From Halobacillus amylolyticus (GTDB taxonomy: Bacteria; Bacillota; Bacilli; Bacillales; Halobacillaceae), in NCBI RefSeq assembly GCF_022921115.1, contig NZ_CP095075.1, positions 2,926,001 through 2,990,000 on the forward strand: a stretch of DNA of 64,000 nt. Reading direction: 5' to 3'. The translations under genes were made by a program, and so were the position numbers. Of the stretch, positions 53,578 through 64,000 are shown piece by piece (within the stretch, counting starts at the first letter, position 1; each line of letters starts with the position of its first letter). The notes under the pieces were generated by a model, which was not told where the DNA came from, made no database searches, and saw only the letters and a program-made list of their open reading frames with translations.

Positions 53578-54888
53578 ATGGAACAACAAGACAAAATGTA
53601 CGACTTAATCGGGGTGGGAGTAGGCCCCTTTAACTTGAGTCTGGCCGCACTCTTAGATGACATAGACAGTGTCGATAATCTTTTTTTCGAACAAAAAGAC
53701 ACCTTCGATTGGCACCCAGGTATGCTTATAGAAGGCACGAAAATGCAAGTCCCCTTCATTGCAGACCTCGTAACCATGGCCGACCCAACCAATAAACACA
53801 GCTTTCTCAACTACATTAACGAAAACGAACGCATGTACCAATTCTATTTCTTACAGCGACTTGACATCCCACGACGTGAATATAATGAATATTGCCAATG
53901 GGTCACCCGCAGGCTCCCTAGCTGCAAGTTCGGCCAACGCGTCACCGGCGTACACCACATCAATGACAATGAAGAATACTTCAAAGTAGAAGTACTCAAC
54001 CTCGCTACCAACCAAACAAGCGAATTTAAGTCACGGCACCTCGTTATGGGCACAGGCTCCGTTCCTGTTATGCCAAAGTCGTTTAAGGACCTCCCTGCTG
54101 AAGACGTGTTCCACACAGCAGATTTCCTCCCTAACCGAGAACGTTGCCGAAACGCTAAGTCAATTACCGTCGTTGGCTCCGGTCAGAGCGCCGCCGAAAC
54201 CTTCCGCGAGCTATTGAAAGAACAGCAGGATTACGGTTACAGGCTCGACTGGATTACCCGCTCATCAGGCTTCGCTTCGATGGAAGAGTCCAAGCTGAGC
54301 CTCGAGCACTTTTCACCAGATTATGTGAATTACTTTTACCAATTGCCGCAAAAGCAAAAAGACGAGATTTTTGCTACACAAGGGTTATATTATAAGGGAA
54401 TCAGTAATCACACGATTAATGACATTTACAATCTCTTATATGAATACTCTGTAGGCTGTGACGAGCTTGATGTCGGACTTCAGGTGCTAAGCGAAGTGAA
54501 GAATATTAAGCCTAGACAAGACAGCAATGGCTATGAAATTACCTGTTATCACACGCAAAAAAAGCAAGAATTTACACACGAAAGTGATGTTGTGATTACG
54601 GCAACCGGCTACAAGCCTAATGTGCCAGACTTCGTTCATTATTTAGGCGACTTTCTCGAATGGGATGAAGAAGGACGTTATAGGGTTGAAGCGGACTATC
54701 GACTGAAGAAAACAGATGACTCAACAAATGAAATCTATGTTCACAGCGGGATTTCTCATACGCACGGTGTTGGTTCAACCAATCTTGGTTTGTCGGTTCA
54801 CCGAAATAAAGTAATCATTAATCATTTGATGGATCGTGAAGTGTATTCGATCCCGCAAAAAAACATCTTCCAAAACTTTGGACTATAA
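53578..54888 (+). CDS. L-lysine/L-ornithine N-hydroxylase (siderophore monooxygenase)
   Basis: 436-residue flavin-dependent N-hydroxylating monooxygenase of the IucD/SidA family. FAD site GVGVGPFNLSLAALL (12-26), NADPH site VVGSGQSAAE (about 198-207) and the C-terminal ATGYKPNVPDF. It makes the hydroxamate precursor of siderophores. No NIS synthetase, acetyltransferase or uptake genes are adjacent, so it stands alone. AAAAGGAG start site. Confidence 0.9.
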   Translation: MEQQDKMYDLIGVGVGPFNLSLAALLDDIDSVDNLFFEQKDTFDWHPGMLIEGTKMQVPFIADLVTMADPTNKHSFLNYINENERMYQFYFLQRLDIPRREYNEYCQWVTRRLPSCKFGQRVTGVHHINDNEEYFKVEVLNLATNQTSEFKSRHLVMGTGSVPVMPKSFKDLPAEDVFHTADFLPNRERCRNAKSITVVGSGQSAAETFRELLKEQQDYGYRLDWITRSSGFASMEESKLSLEHFSPDYVNYFYQLPQKQKDEIFATQGLYYKGISNHTINDIYNLLYEYSVGCDELDVGLQVLSEVKNIKPRQDSNGYEITCYHTQKKQEFTHESDVVITATGYKPNVPDFVHYLGDFLEWDEEGRYRVEADYRLKKTDDSTNEIYVHSGISHTHGVGSTNLGLSVHRNKVIINHLMDREVYSIPQKNIFQNFGL

Positions 54889-54900
54889 ATAATGGAGAAA

Positions 54901-54927
54901 AAGGTCAGCTTCGGCTGGCCTTTTTTT
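54901..54927 (+). terminator. Terminator after N-hydroxylase
   Basis: Arms AAGGTCAGC/GCTGGCCTT around a TTCG loop with seven T. Confidence 0.92.
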
Positions 54928-54978
54928 ATGTCAGTAAACGCTTATGGGGTGTCTGAGGTTATAAAAGCAGTAATACAA

Positions 54979-55041
54979 TTGCACGAAATTGGTGGGGAAT
55001 TGCACGAAATAGAGCCATAATTGCATATATCCAAAAAAAGA
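54979..55041 (+). repeat. Degenerate 21-nt periodic array
   Basis: TTGCACGAAAT at 54979 and 55000 and TTGCATATAT at 55021: steps of exactly 21 bases. Lies between a terminator and the arginine promoter. Confidence 0.6.
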
Positions 55042-55125
55042 AGGCCCATTTGCGCACAATCCCGATTTCATGCTCAGTCTTCCCCCCTTAAAGCCGAGAA
55101 AATTCAGAAACTTTCTCATAACCTA

Positions 55126-55166
55126 TTGACATTTTGCACGTAAAAAGGAATAATAGCATAATTATA
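55126..55166 (+). promoter_or_regulatory. Arginine operon promoter with possible ArgR site
   Basis: -35 TTGACA (55126-55131), -10 near AATAAT (55149-55154), spacer 17. The -10 lies in an AT-rich near-palindrome (AATAATAGCATAATTATA, 55149-55166) resembling an ARG box, where ArgR/AhrC with arginine would block transcription. Promoter is convincing; the ARG box is weaker. Confidence 0.5.
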
Positions 55167-55213
55167 CGGTGTTATTAATAAATATACATTTATATACGAA
55201 AGGAGCCGGCAGA

Positions 55214-56248
55214 TTGAAAATAGGAATCGTTGGAGCCACTGGATATGGCGGAGTAGAGCTTTTTAGATTGTTATCCTCACATCCTTCTATTCAGTCCATT
55301 ACTTTATATTCTTCCTCGCAAGCAGGGGAGAACGTGAACGAGATATACAGCCATTTGAATACGATACAAGATCAACTGCAGCCATTAGAGCCAGAACATA
55401 TGAAGGAAGAACTGGATGTCATTTTTCTAGCTACACCTGCTGGCGTGTCAAGCGAGCTAACCCCAGACCTTATTGGAAAAAAAGCGAAAGTGATCGACTT
55501 ATCCGGAGACCTTCGCCTCCTAAGCCAGGATTCTTATAAACAATGGTACAAGAAAGAGGCAGCTCCTGATTCAGTGGTTCAACAAGCGGTTTATGGTTTG
55601 CCGGAATGGAACAGGTCAGCGATTAAATCAGCGAAAGTCATTGCAAATCCCGGATGTTTTCCAACTGCTGCCTTGCTGGGACTTGGCCCTTTGATAAATG
55701 AGAGGCTGTTAGATCCAAGCCGAATCATCATTGATGCGAAGACGGGAGTGTCTGGTGCGGGGAAAAATCCAAGCGCGATTACTCATTTTGCTCATACACA
55801 GGAAAATTTGCAAATTTACAAGGTCAATCAGCATCAGCACATTCCAGAAATTGAGCAACAGCTTACGATTTGGAATGAAGCAGTATCGCCTGTCACCTTT
55901 TCCACTCATTTGATCCCGATGACGAGAGGAATTATGGCAACGATGTACGGAGAGCTGACAAAGGATGTATCCGCTCAACAGCTGCATGATTGTTACCAAG
56001 CCTATTATGGCGAACATCCTTTTATTAGAGTTAGGAAACAAGGGCAATATCCTTCCACAAAGGATGTTTATGCGTCGAATTATTGCGATATGGCTATAGC
56101 CGTTGATGAGCGTACACAGCGAGTAACGATTGTTTCTGTAATTGACAACTTAATGAAAGGGGCGGCGAGCCAGGCTGTCCAAAATATGAATCTAGTAATG
56201 GGGATAGAGGAAACGACAGGGCTCCTTCATGTTCCTGTTTATCCATAA
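55214..56248 (+). CDS. argC: N-acetyl-gamma-glutamyl-phosphate reductase
   Basis: Third step of arginine synthesis. 344 residues; NADP motif GIVGATGYGGVELFRLL at the start, active-site Cys in IANPGCFPTAALLGL (about 148). TTG at 55214 with AAAGGAGCC upstream is preferred; a reading from 55169 would add 15 residues with no family match. First gene of the arg operon. Confidence 0.94.
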   Translation: MKIGIVGATGYGGVELFRLLSSHPSIQSITLYSSSQAGENVNEIYSHLNTIQDQLQPLEPEHMKEELDVIFLATPAGVSSELTPDLIGKKAKVIDLSGDLRLLSQDSYKQWYKKEAAPDSVVQQAVYGLPEWNRSAIKSAKVIANPGCFPTAALLGLGPLINERLLDPSRIIIDAKTGVSGAGKNPSAITHFAHTQENLQIYKVNQHQHIPEIEQQLTIWNEAVSPVTFSTHLIPMTRGIMATMYGELTKDVSAQQLHDCYQAYYGEHPFIRVRKQGQYPSTKDVYASNYCDMAIAVDERTQRVTIVSVIDNLMKGAASQAVQNMNLVMGIEETTGLLHVPVYP

Positions 56249-56272
56249 TTATCGAAAGGGAGAGATCGATTG

Positions 56273-57496
56273 ATGCAAGCAACGGAGGCATACACGATTG
56301 AAAAGGTGGAAGAAGGAACGATTGTAACGCCTGTAGGGTTTACGGCGGGTGGCCTGCATAGTGGCCTTAGGCGTGTGAAAAAAGATTTCGGCTTACTTAT
56401 GAGCGATCAGCCTGCCTCCGTCGCAGCTGTTTATACGCAAAGTCATTTTCAGGCACCTCCCCTTAAAGTAACGCAAGAGAGCATCGCCGCTTCAGGTAAA
56501 CTGCAGGCTGTTGCCATTAATAGTGCCATAGCGAACGCCTGTACAGGTGAACAGGGCCTTGCAAATGCCTATAAAATGAGAGAACTGATCGCTGATCGCT
56601 TCTCTATTCGAAAATCATACGTGGCTGTCACCTCAACGGGTGTAATAGGGGAACAGCTCCCGATGGATAAAATCACTTATGGGGCTCAGAACGTGTATGC
56701 AACAAAGGATGGGGCCAACGATTTTCAACAAGCGATTTTGACAACAGATACAAAAGAGAAGAAGACTTGTTATCAGCTGATTATCGATGGTGAAACAGTG
56801 ACGATCGCAGGGGCAGCGAAAGGGTCTGGAATGATTCACCCTAATATGGCTACGATGCTCGGGTTTATTACGACAGATGCAACGGTTGAATCTGAATACT
56901 TACAAACTGCTCTAAGTCATTCGATTGAAAAATCCTTTAATCAAATTACGGTCGATGGGGAGACGTCCACTAACGACATGGTGCTTGCTCTTGCGAATGG
57001 CAGCATCGCAAATAATTCCCTTACACCACAGCACCCGGATTGGCCAGCTTTTCAACAGGCGCTTCAGCTTGTTTGCGAGGATTTGGCAAAGCAAATTGCA
57101 AAGGATGGCGAAGGGGCAACGAAATTAATTGAAGTCAACGTAACAGGTGCCGCTTCAAATGAGGAAGCAAGAATTATCGCCAAGAATGTTGTCGGCTCGA
57201 ACTTAGTGAAGACGGCCGTGTATGGAATGGATGCCAACTGGGGGCGGATCGTCGGTGCCATTGGCTATAGCGAGGCCAAGGTTGATGCTGATCGATGCAG
57301 CATTTCCATTGAAGATCAGCTTGTTTTCAGTCAAGGCACCCCGTGTCCTTTTTCAGAAGAGCAAGCGAAACAAGATATGAGTAAGGAAAAAGTGACGATT
57401 GCGATAGGACTCAATGAAGGTGATGGATTGGGAACGGCTTGGGGGTGCGATTTGACGTATGATTATGTCAAAATCAACGCTAGCTACCGAACGTAA
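56273..57496 (+). CDS. argJ: Bifunctional ornithine acetyltransferase/N-acetylglutamate synthase
   Basis: 407 residues. Self-cleaving: the precursor is cut before Thr in MATMLGF within SGMIHPNMATMLGF (about 189), giving alpha and beta chains. It transfers acetyl from acetylornithine to glutamate, closing the cyclic pathway, so no separate argA or argE is needed. ATG at 56273; AAAGGGAGAG upstream. Confidence 0.94.
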   Translation: MQATEAYTIEKVEEGTIVTPVGFTAGGLHSGLRRVKKDFGLLMSDQPASVAAVYTQSHFQAPPLKVTQESIAASGKLQAVAINSAIANACTGEQGLANAYKMRELIADRFSIRKSYVAVTSTGVIGEQLPMDKITYGAQNVYATKDGANDFQQAILTTDTKEKKTCYQLIIDGETVTIAGAAKGSGMIHPNMATMLGFITTDATVESEYLQTALSHSIEKSFNQITVDGETSTNDMVLALANGSIANNSLTPQHPDWPAFQQALQLVCEDLAKQIAKDGEGATKLIEVNVTGAASNEEARIIAKNVVGSNLVKTAVYGMDANWGRIVGAIGYSEAKVDADRCSISIEDQLVFSQGTPCPFSEEQAKQDMSKEKVTIAIGLNEGDGLGTAWGCDLTYDYVKINASYRT

Positions 57497-58274
57497 TCAG
57501 AAGCCTGTTGTGGTGGTGAAACTTGGTGGGAGTATGCTTGATCGATTGTCGAAAGACTTTTACCAAAGCTTTATGGAGCTGCGCAAACATTATCACTGTG
57601 TCATTGTTCATGGCGGGGGCCCGGCGATCACGTCGATGCTTGACCGGCTGAAAATTGAATCCGAGTTCCATGAGGGTTCTAGAAAGAGTACGAAAGAGAT
57701 CCTTGAAGTGGTTGAGATGACGATGGGTGGAAAGGTGAACGCGCAAATCACTTCGAAGCTTGGGCGCCAGTCGATTCGGGCAATTGGTATAAAGGGATCG
57801 GATGCATCGTTGTTAACGGCTCGCTTGATTGATCAGGAGAAATGGGGATATGTCGGAGAGGTGGAACAGGTAGAAACAGATCTGCTGCTCCGCTTACTTG
57901 AAGCAGATTACCTGCCTGTCCTTGCCCCACTTGGAAAAACCCAAGACGGGCAAACCGTTAATATTAATGCAGATCTTGCAGCGGCAGCTGTAGCCAAGGC
58001 TATGAATGCTGAGAAATTATTGTTTGTAACAGATGTTCTTGGAATAATGCGTCAAGGTGCTGTCATGGAGGAAACTACGCCAGAAGAGATCACTTCACTG
58101 ATTGAAAATGGCTGGATATACGGCGGAATGATTCCGAAGGTGCAGTCAGCTGTAGATGCGCTGTCTGATCAGCTTGAGGAAGTGATGATTGTCAGTGGAG
58201 AACAGCCACTGATTCAGAAGAACCAAATGGTCGGGACGAAGATTCGATCAAAGCGAAAGGAGGGGATCGAATGA
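57465..58274 (+). CDS. argB: Acetylglutamate kinase
   Basis: 269 residues, amino-acid kinase fold: [21 protein letters not shown] and [10 protein letters not shown] are present. The ATG at 57465 ([14 protein letters not shown]) overlaps the argJ end by 32 bases; another ATG lies at 57459. No clear ribosome site, which suggests coupling to argJ. Confidence 0.92.
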   Translation: MSKSTLATERNQKPVVVVKLGGSMLDRLSKDFYQSFMELRKHYHCVIVHGGGPAITSMLDRLKIESEFHEGSRKSTKEILEVVEMTMGGKVNAQITSKLGRQSIRAIGIKGSDASLLTARLIDQEKWGYVGEVEQVETDLLLRLLEADYLPVLAPLGKTQDGQTVNINADLAAAAVAKAMNAEKLLFVTDVLGIMRQGAVMEETTPEEITSLIENGWIYGGMIPKVQSAVDALSDQLEEVMIVSGEQPLIQKNQMVGTKIRSKRKEGIE

Positions 58275-59455
58275 GTTTATTTCCAACCTATAATCGATTT
58301 CCACTGACACTCGTGTCGGGGAATGGAACAACAGTCATGGATGATCAAGGGAAAGAATACTTGGATTTTGTTTCAGGTATTGCCGTGTGCAACCTGGGCC
58401 ACCGACCTCCAGCCGTTCAACAAGCTATGGAGGAGCAGCTTAATAAATTGTGGCACGTATCGAATTTGTATGAGATCCCTCTACAACAGCAAGCAGCAGA
58501 GCTCCTAACGAACGTGACAAATTTAGATTATGTGTTCTTTTGTAATAGTGGAGCAGAGGCGAATGAAGCAGCGATCAAGCTGGCACGAAAACATACAGGC
58601 AAAGAGAAGATCATCACCTTTAAGCACTCCTTTCATGGCCGAACTTTCGCCACGATGAGTGCAACAGGGCAAGATAAAGTTCATAAAGGCTTCGGAGCAT
58701 TGCTGCCGACGTTTGAATACTTGCCATATAACGACGTGGAAGCACTAAAATATCTCCAAGCTGATGATGCAGCGGCCATTATGGTTGAGGTCATTCAAGG
58801 AGAAGGAGGCGTCGTAGCAGGAACCACTGCTTTTCTTGACGCCGTTCAGAAAAAATGTCAGGAGATCGGTGCTTTGCTCATTATTGACGAAGTACAAACA
58901 GGAATCGGCCGTACAGGCGCACCTTTTGCGTATCAGCATGCGGAACTAGATCCTGATATTGTAACCTCCGCAAAAGGCCTTGGGAGCGGCTTTCCCGTTG
59001 GAGCAATGATCGGAAAGGAACCACTAGCTAACTCCTTTAATCCAGGTTCACACGGTTCAACATTTGGAGGAAACCCACTCGGTATGGCTGCCGTGAAAGC
59101 GACGCTTGACACGATCTTTAATTATCATTTCCTAAAGGAAGTGGAGGAACGAGGAACCTTTTTTCAAAAGGAATTGCAAACGCGGCTGCTTCCTTTGGCA
59201 CCTGTTCGTGAAATACGCGGCCAAGGATTAATGATTGGTATCGAAGTGAACGTACCAGTTCCGGCCATCATTGAGGAGCTGAGGGAGCAAGGCTTACTAG
59301 CCGTCCCTGCAGGAGCTCAAGTCGTACGCCTATTGCCACCTTTAAATGTGTCCTATGAGGAACTCCAAACAGCAGTCCAGCAACTTGAATTCGTACTCAA
59401 ACAAAGCAAGTACACAACTCAAGCGAAAGCTAATGTTGAAAATACAACCCATTAA
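58271..59455 (+). CDS. argD: Acetylornithine aminotransferase
   Basis: 394-residue class III PLP aminotransferase. [10 protein letters not shown] near 35, [17 protein letters not shown] near 90, and the cofactor Lys in [15 protein letters not shown] (about 240). Overlaps argB by four bases (ATGA). The Lys tail after residue 380 is slightly longer than usual. Confidence 0.94.
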   Translation: MSLFPTYNRFPLTLVSGNGTTVMDDQGKEYLDFVSGIAVCNLGHRPPAVQQAMEEQLNKLWHVSNLYEIPLQQQAAELLTNVTNLDYVFFCNSGAEANEAAIKLARKHTGKEKIITFKHSFHGRTFATMSATGQDKVHKGFGALLPTFEYLPYNDVEALKYLQADDAAAIMVEVIQGEGGVVAGTTAFLDAVQKKCQEIGALLIIDEVQTGIGRTGAPFAYQHAELDPDIVTSAKGLGSGFPVGAMIGKEPLANSFNPGSHGSTFGGNPLGMAAVKATLDTIFNYHFLKEVEERGTFFQKELQTRLLPLAPVREIRGQGLMIGIEVNVPVPAIIEELREQGLLAVPAGAQVVRLLPPLNVSYEELQTAVQQLEFVLKQSKYTTQAKANVENTTH

Positions 59456-59519
59456 TATAACAAAACAGAGCGGTGAGCCCGCAACCCATAAATAATAACG
59501 TACAGCGAGGTGTTTAGCT

Positions 59520-60587
59520 ATGCAAAAAGGATATCTTACCTTACAAGACGGTCAACAGTTTCAGGGCGAAGCATCTGAAGATTGGGCTGACCCCATTGAA
59601 GGAGAAATCGTCTTTTTCACCGGTATGACTGGATATCAAGAGGTGTTGACAGATCCATCCTATCAAGACCAAATCGTCGTCTTCACCTACCCGCTAATCG
59701 GGAATTACGGCATCAATGAAGATGATTTCGAAAGCAGCAAACCACAAGTGAAAGGTGTTGTCATGCTTCAATGCGCTGATACAGCGTCACATTACAAAGC
59801 GACGACTTCACTCAAAAAATATCTTCAAAAAGCAAGTGTCCCTTTTTTAACAGCCGTCGATACTCGTGAAGTTACAAAAGCGATCCGCACAGGAGGGACC
59901 CGCCAAGCAGCACTGGCAACGACACCAGCCAAGCCTGAAGGTCTTCCTGGCAAAAAGCAGATTTACCAGGCTAAAGGCGAGAAAATAAACACCTACGGCC
60001 AAGGGACCGAACACATCGTGTTAATCGACTTTGGCTTCAAACATTCGATTTTAACCCGTCTTTTAGAAAAAGGTGCTCGCGTGACGGTTGTTCCATTCAC
60101 TGAAATCCATGCGATAGATGAACTCAATCCAGATGGTGTCGTTCTCTCAAACGGTCCAGGAGATCCAAAGGACACCGCACCCTTTTTGCCAAAACTGAAG
60201 ACCGTACTTGAATCTTATCCGACACTAGGCATTTGCCTCGGTCACCAAGTGATTGCCCTCACATTTGGGGGGGATACGAAAAAGCTTTCCTTCGGTCATC
60301 GTGGAGCCAATCATCCTGTGAAAGATCTCGAAACAGGGAGAGTGTTTCTAACCTCACAAAACCATAATTACGTTGTGGATGAAGACAGCCTGGAAAATAT
60401 AGCACTCCACCCCTGTTTTACCCATGTCAATGATCAGTCAGTAGAAGGGCTGAAACATGAAAGTTTGCCGATTTTATCTGCACAGTTTCACCCGGAAGCG
60501 AAGCCAGGACCTGAGGATGCACTATGGTTATTCGATGACTTTTTCGAGCTAGTAACAACAACGAAAGGGGAGAAAGCCTATGTCTAA
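59520..60587 (+). CDS. carA: Carbamoyl-phosphate synthase small subunit, arginine-linked
   Basis: 355 residues. N-terminal CarA domain (YLTLQDGQQFQGEA, FFTGMTGYQEVLTDPSY) and class I glutamine amidotransferase with Cys in LGICLGHQ and His/Glu in FHPEAKPG. Placed between argD and carB rather than in a pyr operon, so it serves arginine. GCGAGGTG ribosome site; no terminator after argD. Confidence 0.94.
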   Translation: MQKGYLTLQDGQQFQGEASEDWADPIEGEIVFFTGMTGYQEVLTDPSYQDQIVVFTYPLIGNYGINEDDFESSKPQVKGVVMLQCADTASHYKATTSLKKYLQKASVPFLTAVDTREVTKAIRTGGTRQAALATTPAKPEGLPGKKQIYQAKGEKINTYGQGTEHIVLIDFGFKHSILTRLLEKGARVTVVPFTEIHAIDELNPDGVVLSNGPGDPKDTAPFLPKLKTVLESYPTLGICLGHQVIALTFGGDTKKLSFGHRGANHPVKDLETGRVFLTSQNHNYVVDEDSLENIALHPCFTHVNDQSVEGLKHESLPILSAQFHPEAKPGPEDALWLFDDFFELVTTTKGEKAYV

Positions 60588-63500
60588 GAAGATTCTTGTG
60601 ATCGGATCAGGGCCGATTGTGATCGGGCAGGCGGCAGAGTTTGATTACTCTGGAACCCAAGGTTGTCTCGCCCTCAAAGAAGAAGGATACAATGTTGTAC
60701 TTGTTAACAATAATCCGGCAACGATTATGACGGATAAAAAGATGGCAGATGCCGTTTATTGTGAACCACTTACGGTGAACAGTATCGAAGCCATTATAAA
60801 AGAAGAAAAACCAGATGCCTTACTTGCAGGACTTGGAGGACAAACGGCCTTAAACTTGGCGGTCGAGCTTGATAAGCACGGTATTTTAGCAGCTCACCAA
60901 GTGGAGCTCTTAGGTACGAGTGTACCCTCGATCCAGCAAGGAGAAGACCGTGAATTATTTCGTGAGCTGATGAGCGAACTTAACCAGCCTGTTCCCGAAA
61001 GTGAAGTAATTGTAAGCGTGGATCAAGCTGAAGACTTTGCTAAACGTGTAGGATATCCCGTCATTAGTCGCCCGGCTTATACCCTTGGCGGACGCGGAGG
61101 CGGGATTACCGATAACGAAGTGGAGTTAAAAGACCTGATTCAAAATGGCCTGAAAGCGAGCCCCATCGGTCAGATTATTATCGAGAAAAGCATCGCCGGA
61201 TTTAAAGAAGTTGAATATGAAGTGATGCGCGATAAGAATGGCACATGTATTTCTGTGTGTAACATGGAAAACTTTGATCCCGTTGGTGTCCATACAGGTG
61301 ATTCCATCGTAGTGGCCCCATCACAAACACTAACAGATCAAGAATATCAAATGCTCAGAACAGCGGCGTTTGAAATTATTTCTGAACTTGAGGTGATTGG
61401 CGGCTGCAACGTACAGTTCGCTCTTGATCCAAACAGTCAGCAATATTATGTTATCGAAGTCAATCCAAGGGTAAGTCGTTCCTCTGCACTTGCATCCAAA
61501 GCGACCGGCTATCCGATCGCTAAAATGGCAACAAAAATAGCTCTTGGCTATACCCTGGATGAGTTGAAAAACCCGCTGACTGGAACAACATACGCAAGCT
61601 TTGAGCCAACACTCGATTACGTTGTCGTTAAATTCCCAAGATGGCCGTTCGATAAGTTTCCTCAAGCTGACCGTAAGCTTGGTACGAAAATGAAGGCAAC
61701 GGGTGAAGTGATGGCGATTGATCGTACACTCGAAGGCGCTTTTCAAAAGGCTGTTGAATCACTTGATCAGTCGATTCCAGCACTTGACCCTAACAACCTG
61801 ATGACACACTTGAAACAGCCAACAGATCTGCGCTATTTCGCCATTTTAGAACTGCTTCGTCAAGGGAATACGGTGGAACATATCCACAACGAAACAGCGA
61901 TCGATCTATTTTTCTTAAACATTCTGAAAAACCTTGTGCACATGGAGCAATCGATTCAAACGTACACGAGTGAAACCTTGCCAGCGGAACTTTTGCAACA
62001 GGCAAAAACCTATGGATTTACTGATCAGTCGATCGCCAAGCTGATCAAAGCGAACGAAGAAACCATCACACAACTAAGGCAAAATTACAATCTTTATCCG
62101 AGTTACAAGATGGTCGACACCTGTGCCGCTGAATTTGAAGCGGCCACCAATTATGCCTATGCTACCTATTCAGGCATAAACGAAATCGAGCCGCTCAAAT
62201 CCGACAAAAAAGCACTCATCATCGGCTCTGGACCGATCCGGATCGGCCAAGGAGTCGAATTTGACTACAGTGCCGTCAAAGCCATCGAAACACTGCGAGA
62301 GCTTGGCTGGACGACGATCATGATTAACAACAATCCAGAAACCGTCAGCACCGATTACGAAACTGCCGACCGTCTCTATTTTGAACCAATCAATAAAGAA
62401 GTCATTGAAGGGATCGTCGCACACGAACAAATCGATCACATCTACACCCAATTCGGCGGCCAAACCGCGATCAACATTGCAGCCCAACTTGAAGAAGCCG
62501 GACTGCCACTTGCCGGTGTCACGGTGGATACGATCGCCCAACTTGAAGACCGTGATCAATTTTATTCACTATTAAAAAGTCTTGATATTCCGCACATTCC
62601 CGGGGCGATGTGCCACACGATAGAGGAGGCCTTGCACGCAGCAAGCTCCTATACGTATCCACTCCTGTGCCGCCCATCCTACGTCATCGGCGGCCAAGGC
62701 ATGGTGAAAGTTAACAGCGAACATGAACTAAAGGCGGCTCTTGCGGAAACAGAAGCCCGTCACTATCCAATCGTGCTTGATCAATTTTTAACAGGTCAAG
62801 AAGTGGAGGTGGACTTGGCGGCTGATGGAGAGCACATTTTCATTCCGGAAGTGATGGAGCACGTTGAGCCATCAGGGATTCACTCAGGCGATAGTATGGC
62901 TATTTTTCCATCAACCATCAATGAAAACGTGAAGGAAACGATCAAAGAATATGCTCGTAGAATGGTACAGCATGTCTCGTACAAAGGCATCATGAATATT
63001 CAGTTTCTCTTAACTGGAGACACGGTTTATGTGCTCGAAGTAAATCCGCGTGCCAGCCGTACGGTGCCGATCGTTAGTAAAGTCTCAAATATTTCCTTGA
63101 TCGATCTTGTGACACGCATTCTTGCCGGCGATGATTCCCTTCAAATAAGTAAACTACCACAGCCGGAATTTCAGCATGTGGCAATCAAATATCCACTATT
63201 CTCTGATCATGCTTTACCAGAGCTTGATCACAAACTGAATGCTAATATGAAGTCAACCGGTGAAGGCATGTGCCTTGGGCAGACAGTCCAGGAAGCATTG
63301 GCGAAAGTGTTCGAGCATCTGCCACACTTTTATAAGAAAAATGTTTGCTTTATGGAAACCACCTTTGCACATGAAGGGCTACCGAATGAGCTCAATTTCT
63401 CAGAATGGATCCAGACAAAAGACGCGAGTATATATGTAAATGATCAGCAAACAGTGGAAGCGAAGGAAAGAAGAATCCAAGCATTGAAATACGGGATTAC

Positions 63501-63612
63501 CGTTTTCAGTCAAAAGGAAACTTTTGAAGCTTATATAACTTCACTGCATTCAAATCCGTATAGACCAACCCCATTACCCGGGGTTTCACGAGAAGGAGTG
63601 CAACTAGGATGA
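60580..63612 (+). CDS. carB: Carbamoyl-phosphate synthase large subunit, arginine-linked
   Basis: 1010 residues, two ATP-grasp halves: [19 protein letters not shown] and [19 protein letters not shown] mark the two domain starts (about 6 and 547), with [10 protein letters not shown] in the second. Slightly shorter than the 1,060-1,070 residues of the pyrimidine enzyme, with a shortened C-terminal allosteric domain, as in arginine-specific forms. Overlaps carA by eight bases. Confidence 0.95.
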   Translation: MSKKILVIGSGPIVIGQAAEFDYSGTQGCLALKEEGYNVVLVNNNPATIMTDKKMADAVYCEPLTVNSIEAIIKEEKPDALLAGLGGQTALNLAVELDKHGILAAHQVELLGTSVPSIQQGEDRELFRELMSELNQPVPESEVIVSVDQAEDFAKRVGYPVISRPAYTLGGRGGGITDNEVELKDLIQNGLKASPIGQIIIEKSIAGFKEVEYEVMRDKNGTCISVCNMENFDPVGVHTGDSIVVAPSQTLTDQEYQMLRTAAFEIISELEVIGGCNVQFALDPNSQQYYVIEVNPRVSRSSALASKATGYPIAKMATKIALGYTLDELKNPLTGTTYASFEPTLDYVVVKFPRWPFDKFPQADRKLGTKMKATGEVMAIDRTLEGAFQKAVESLDQSIPALDPNNLMTHLKQPTDLRYFAILELLRQGNTVEHIHNETAIDLFFLNILKNLVHMEQSIQTYTSETLPAELLQQAKTYGFTDQSIAKLIKANEETITQLRQNYNLYPSYKMVDTCAAEFEAATNYAYATYSGINEIEPLKSDKKALIIGSGPIRIGQGVEFDYSAVKAIETLRELGWTTIMINNNPETVSTDYETADRLYFEPINKEVIEGIVAHEQIDHIYTQFGGQTAINIAAQLEEAGLPLAGVTVDTIAQLEDRDQFYSLLKSLDIPHIPGAMCHTIEEALHAASSYTYPLLCRPSYVIGGQGMVKVNSEHELKAALAETEARHYPIVLDQFLTGQEVEVDLAADGEHIFIPEVMEHVEPSGIHSGDSMAIFPSTINENVKETIKEYARRMVQHVSYKGIMNIQFLLTGDTVYVLEVNPRASRTVPIVSKVSNISLIDLVTRILAGDDSLQISKLPQPEFQHVAIKYPLFSDHALPELDHKLNANMKSTGEGMCLGQTVQEALAKVFEHLPHFYKKNVCFMETTFAHEGLPNELNFSEWIQTKDASIYVNDQQTVEAKERRIQALKYGITVFSQKETFEAYITSLHSNPYRPTPLPGVSREGVQLG

Positions 63613-64000
63613 ATTTAATGTATGAAATGATGAACCACACTTACTCATTAAAGGGCAAAAACGTCAATACATGGCTCGACTTTTCCCAATCCGATATATC
63701 TGGGCTGCTCGCGCAAGCGCAGCATTTAAAGGAGAATCCCCATAACAACATCTTAGCAGGAAAAACGCTAGGCATGATTTTTGAAAAGTCGTCCACGCGT
63801 ACCCGTGTCTCCTTTGAAGTGGGCATGTTTCAAATGGGCGGCCATGCCCTTTACTTGAACTCCCGGGACATTCAAATCGGTCGTGGCGAAACGATTTCGG
63901 ATACAGCGAAAGTCTTATCAGGCTATGTCGATGCCATCATGTATCGCACGACATCACATGAAAAACTGCAGGAGCTTGCTGAGCATGCTACCATCCCTGT
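63609..64000 (+). CDS. argF: Ornithine carbamoyltransferase, 3' end outside window
   Basis: The first 130 residues are present. The carbamoyl-phosphate motif [17 protein letters not shown] is at about 62-78. ATG overlaps the carB stop (ATGA) with GGAGTG upstream; two further ATGs nearby (63618, 63627) give a slight start ambiguity. Completes arginine synthesis up to citrulline. Confidence 0.93.
   Translation, partial: MNLMYEMMNHTYSLKGKNVNTWLDFSQSDISGLLAQAQHLKENPHNNILAGKTLGMIFEKSSTRTRVSFEVGMFQMGGHALYLNSRDIQIGRGETISDTAKVLSGYVDAIMYRTTSHEKLQELAEHATIP

Overview
The window looks like chromosome from a moderately halophilic, spore-forming member of the Bacillaceae, Halobacillus- or Virgibacillus-like. 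That is inference: the sequence shows low-to-mid G+C, strong AGGAGG-type ribosome sites, GTG/TTG starts, a Spo0E-like phosphatase, a qox quinol oxidase, a ThiW/TenA thiamine salvage cluster, and genes to take up and break down the compatible solutes ectoine, carnitine and betaine. No tRNA, rRNA, CRISPR array or prophage was seen.

Layout. 0-3.6 kb: LigD (cut by the window edge) and Ku, divergent, then a Fic enzyme with a small VbhA-like antitoxin. 3.6-6.3 kb: a hydroxyectoine dehydratase (EutB) and a PucR-type regulator. 6.3-10.1 kb: thiamine salvage under two TPP riboswitches (thiW; tenA-thiD-thiM-thiE), ending in a perfect 21-bp tandem array. 10.4-16 kb: a hydrolase, a small membrane protein and qoxABCD on the minus strand plus an extra subunit-IV-like small protein. 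16.5-17.9 kb: a complete IS256-family element with an 8-bp target duplication. 18.4-25.5 kb: an ectoine-degradation operon (doeA, eutC, a cystathionine-gamma-synthase-family enzyme, a frameshifted doeB-like deacetylase, a homoserine-dehydrogenase-like gene, an aldehyde dehydrogenase).

25.6-40.3 kb: secreted and housekeeping accessory genes (CAP lipoprotein, SGNH hydrolase, GrpB, oxidoreductase, HxlR regulator, a heterodimeric ABC exporter, an ATP-grasp ligase, a cupredoxin, AlkA, an MNT/HI0074 pair) with several pseudogenes and a MITE-like element. 40.3-46.7 kb: a TetR regulator with matching palindromic operators in front of itself and of a carnitine operon (3-dehydrocarnitine cleavage enzyme, carnitine dehydrogenase, thioesterase, betaine/carnitine ABC transporter). 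46.7-53.1 kb: a decayed stretch of gene remnants and noncoding repeats, with a Spo0E-like gene and an orphan pair of peptide-type permeases. 53.1-55 kb: an NTF2-like gene and an orphan lysine/ornithine N-hydroxylase. 55.2-64 kb: an arginine operon argCJBD-carAB-argF, running off the end.

Themes. The gene content fits a cell that both stores and eats osmolytes. Carnitine is trimmed to glycine betaine next to a betaine-type importer. Ectoine is routed through diaminobutyrate towards aspartate semialdehyde, but the local cluster has no recognisable diaminobutyrate aminotransferase and carries two unexpected amino-acid enzymes instead. Two catabolic genes are each broken by one base change in a G run, while other genes carry several lesions and are clear pseudogenes. 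Intergenic DNA repeatedly shows short arrays with a 20-21 nt period whose sequence differs from site to site.
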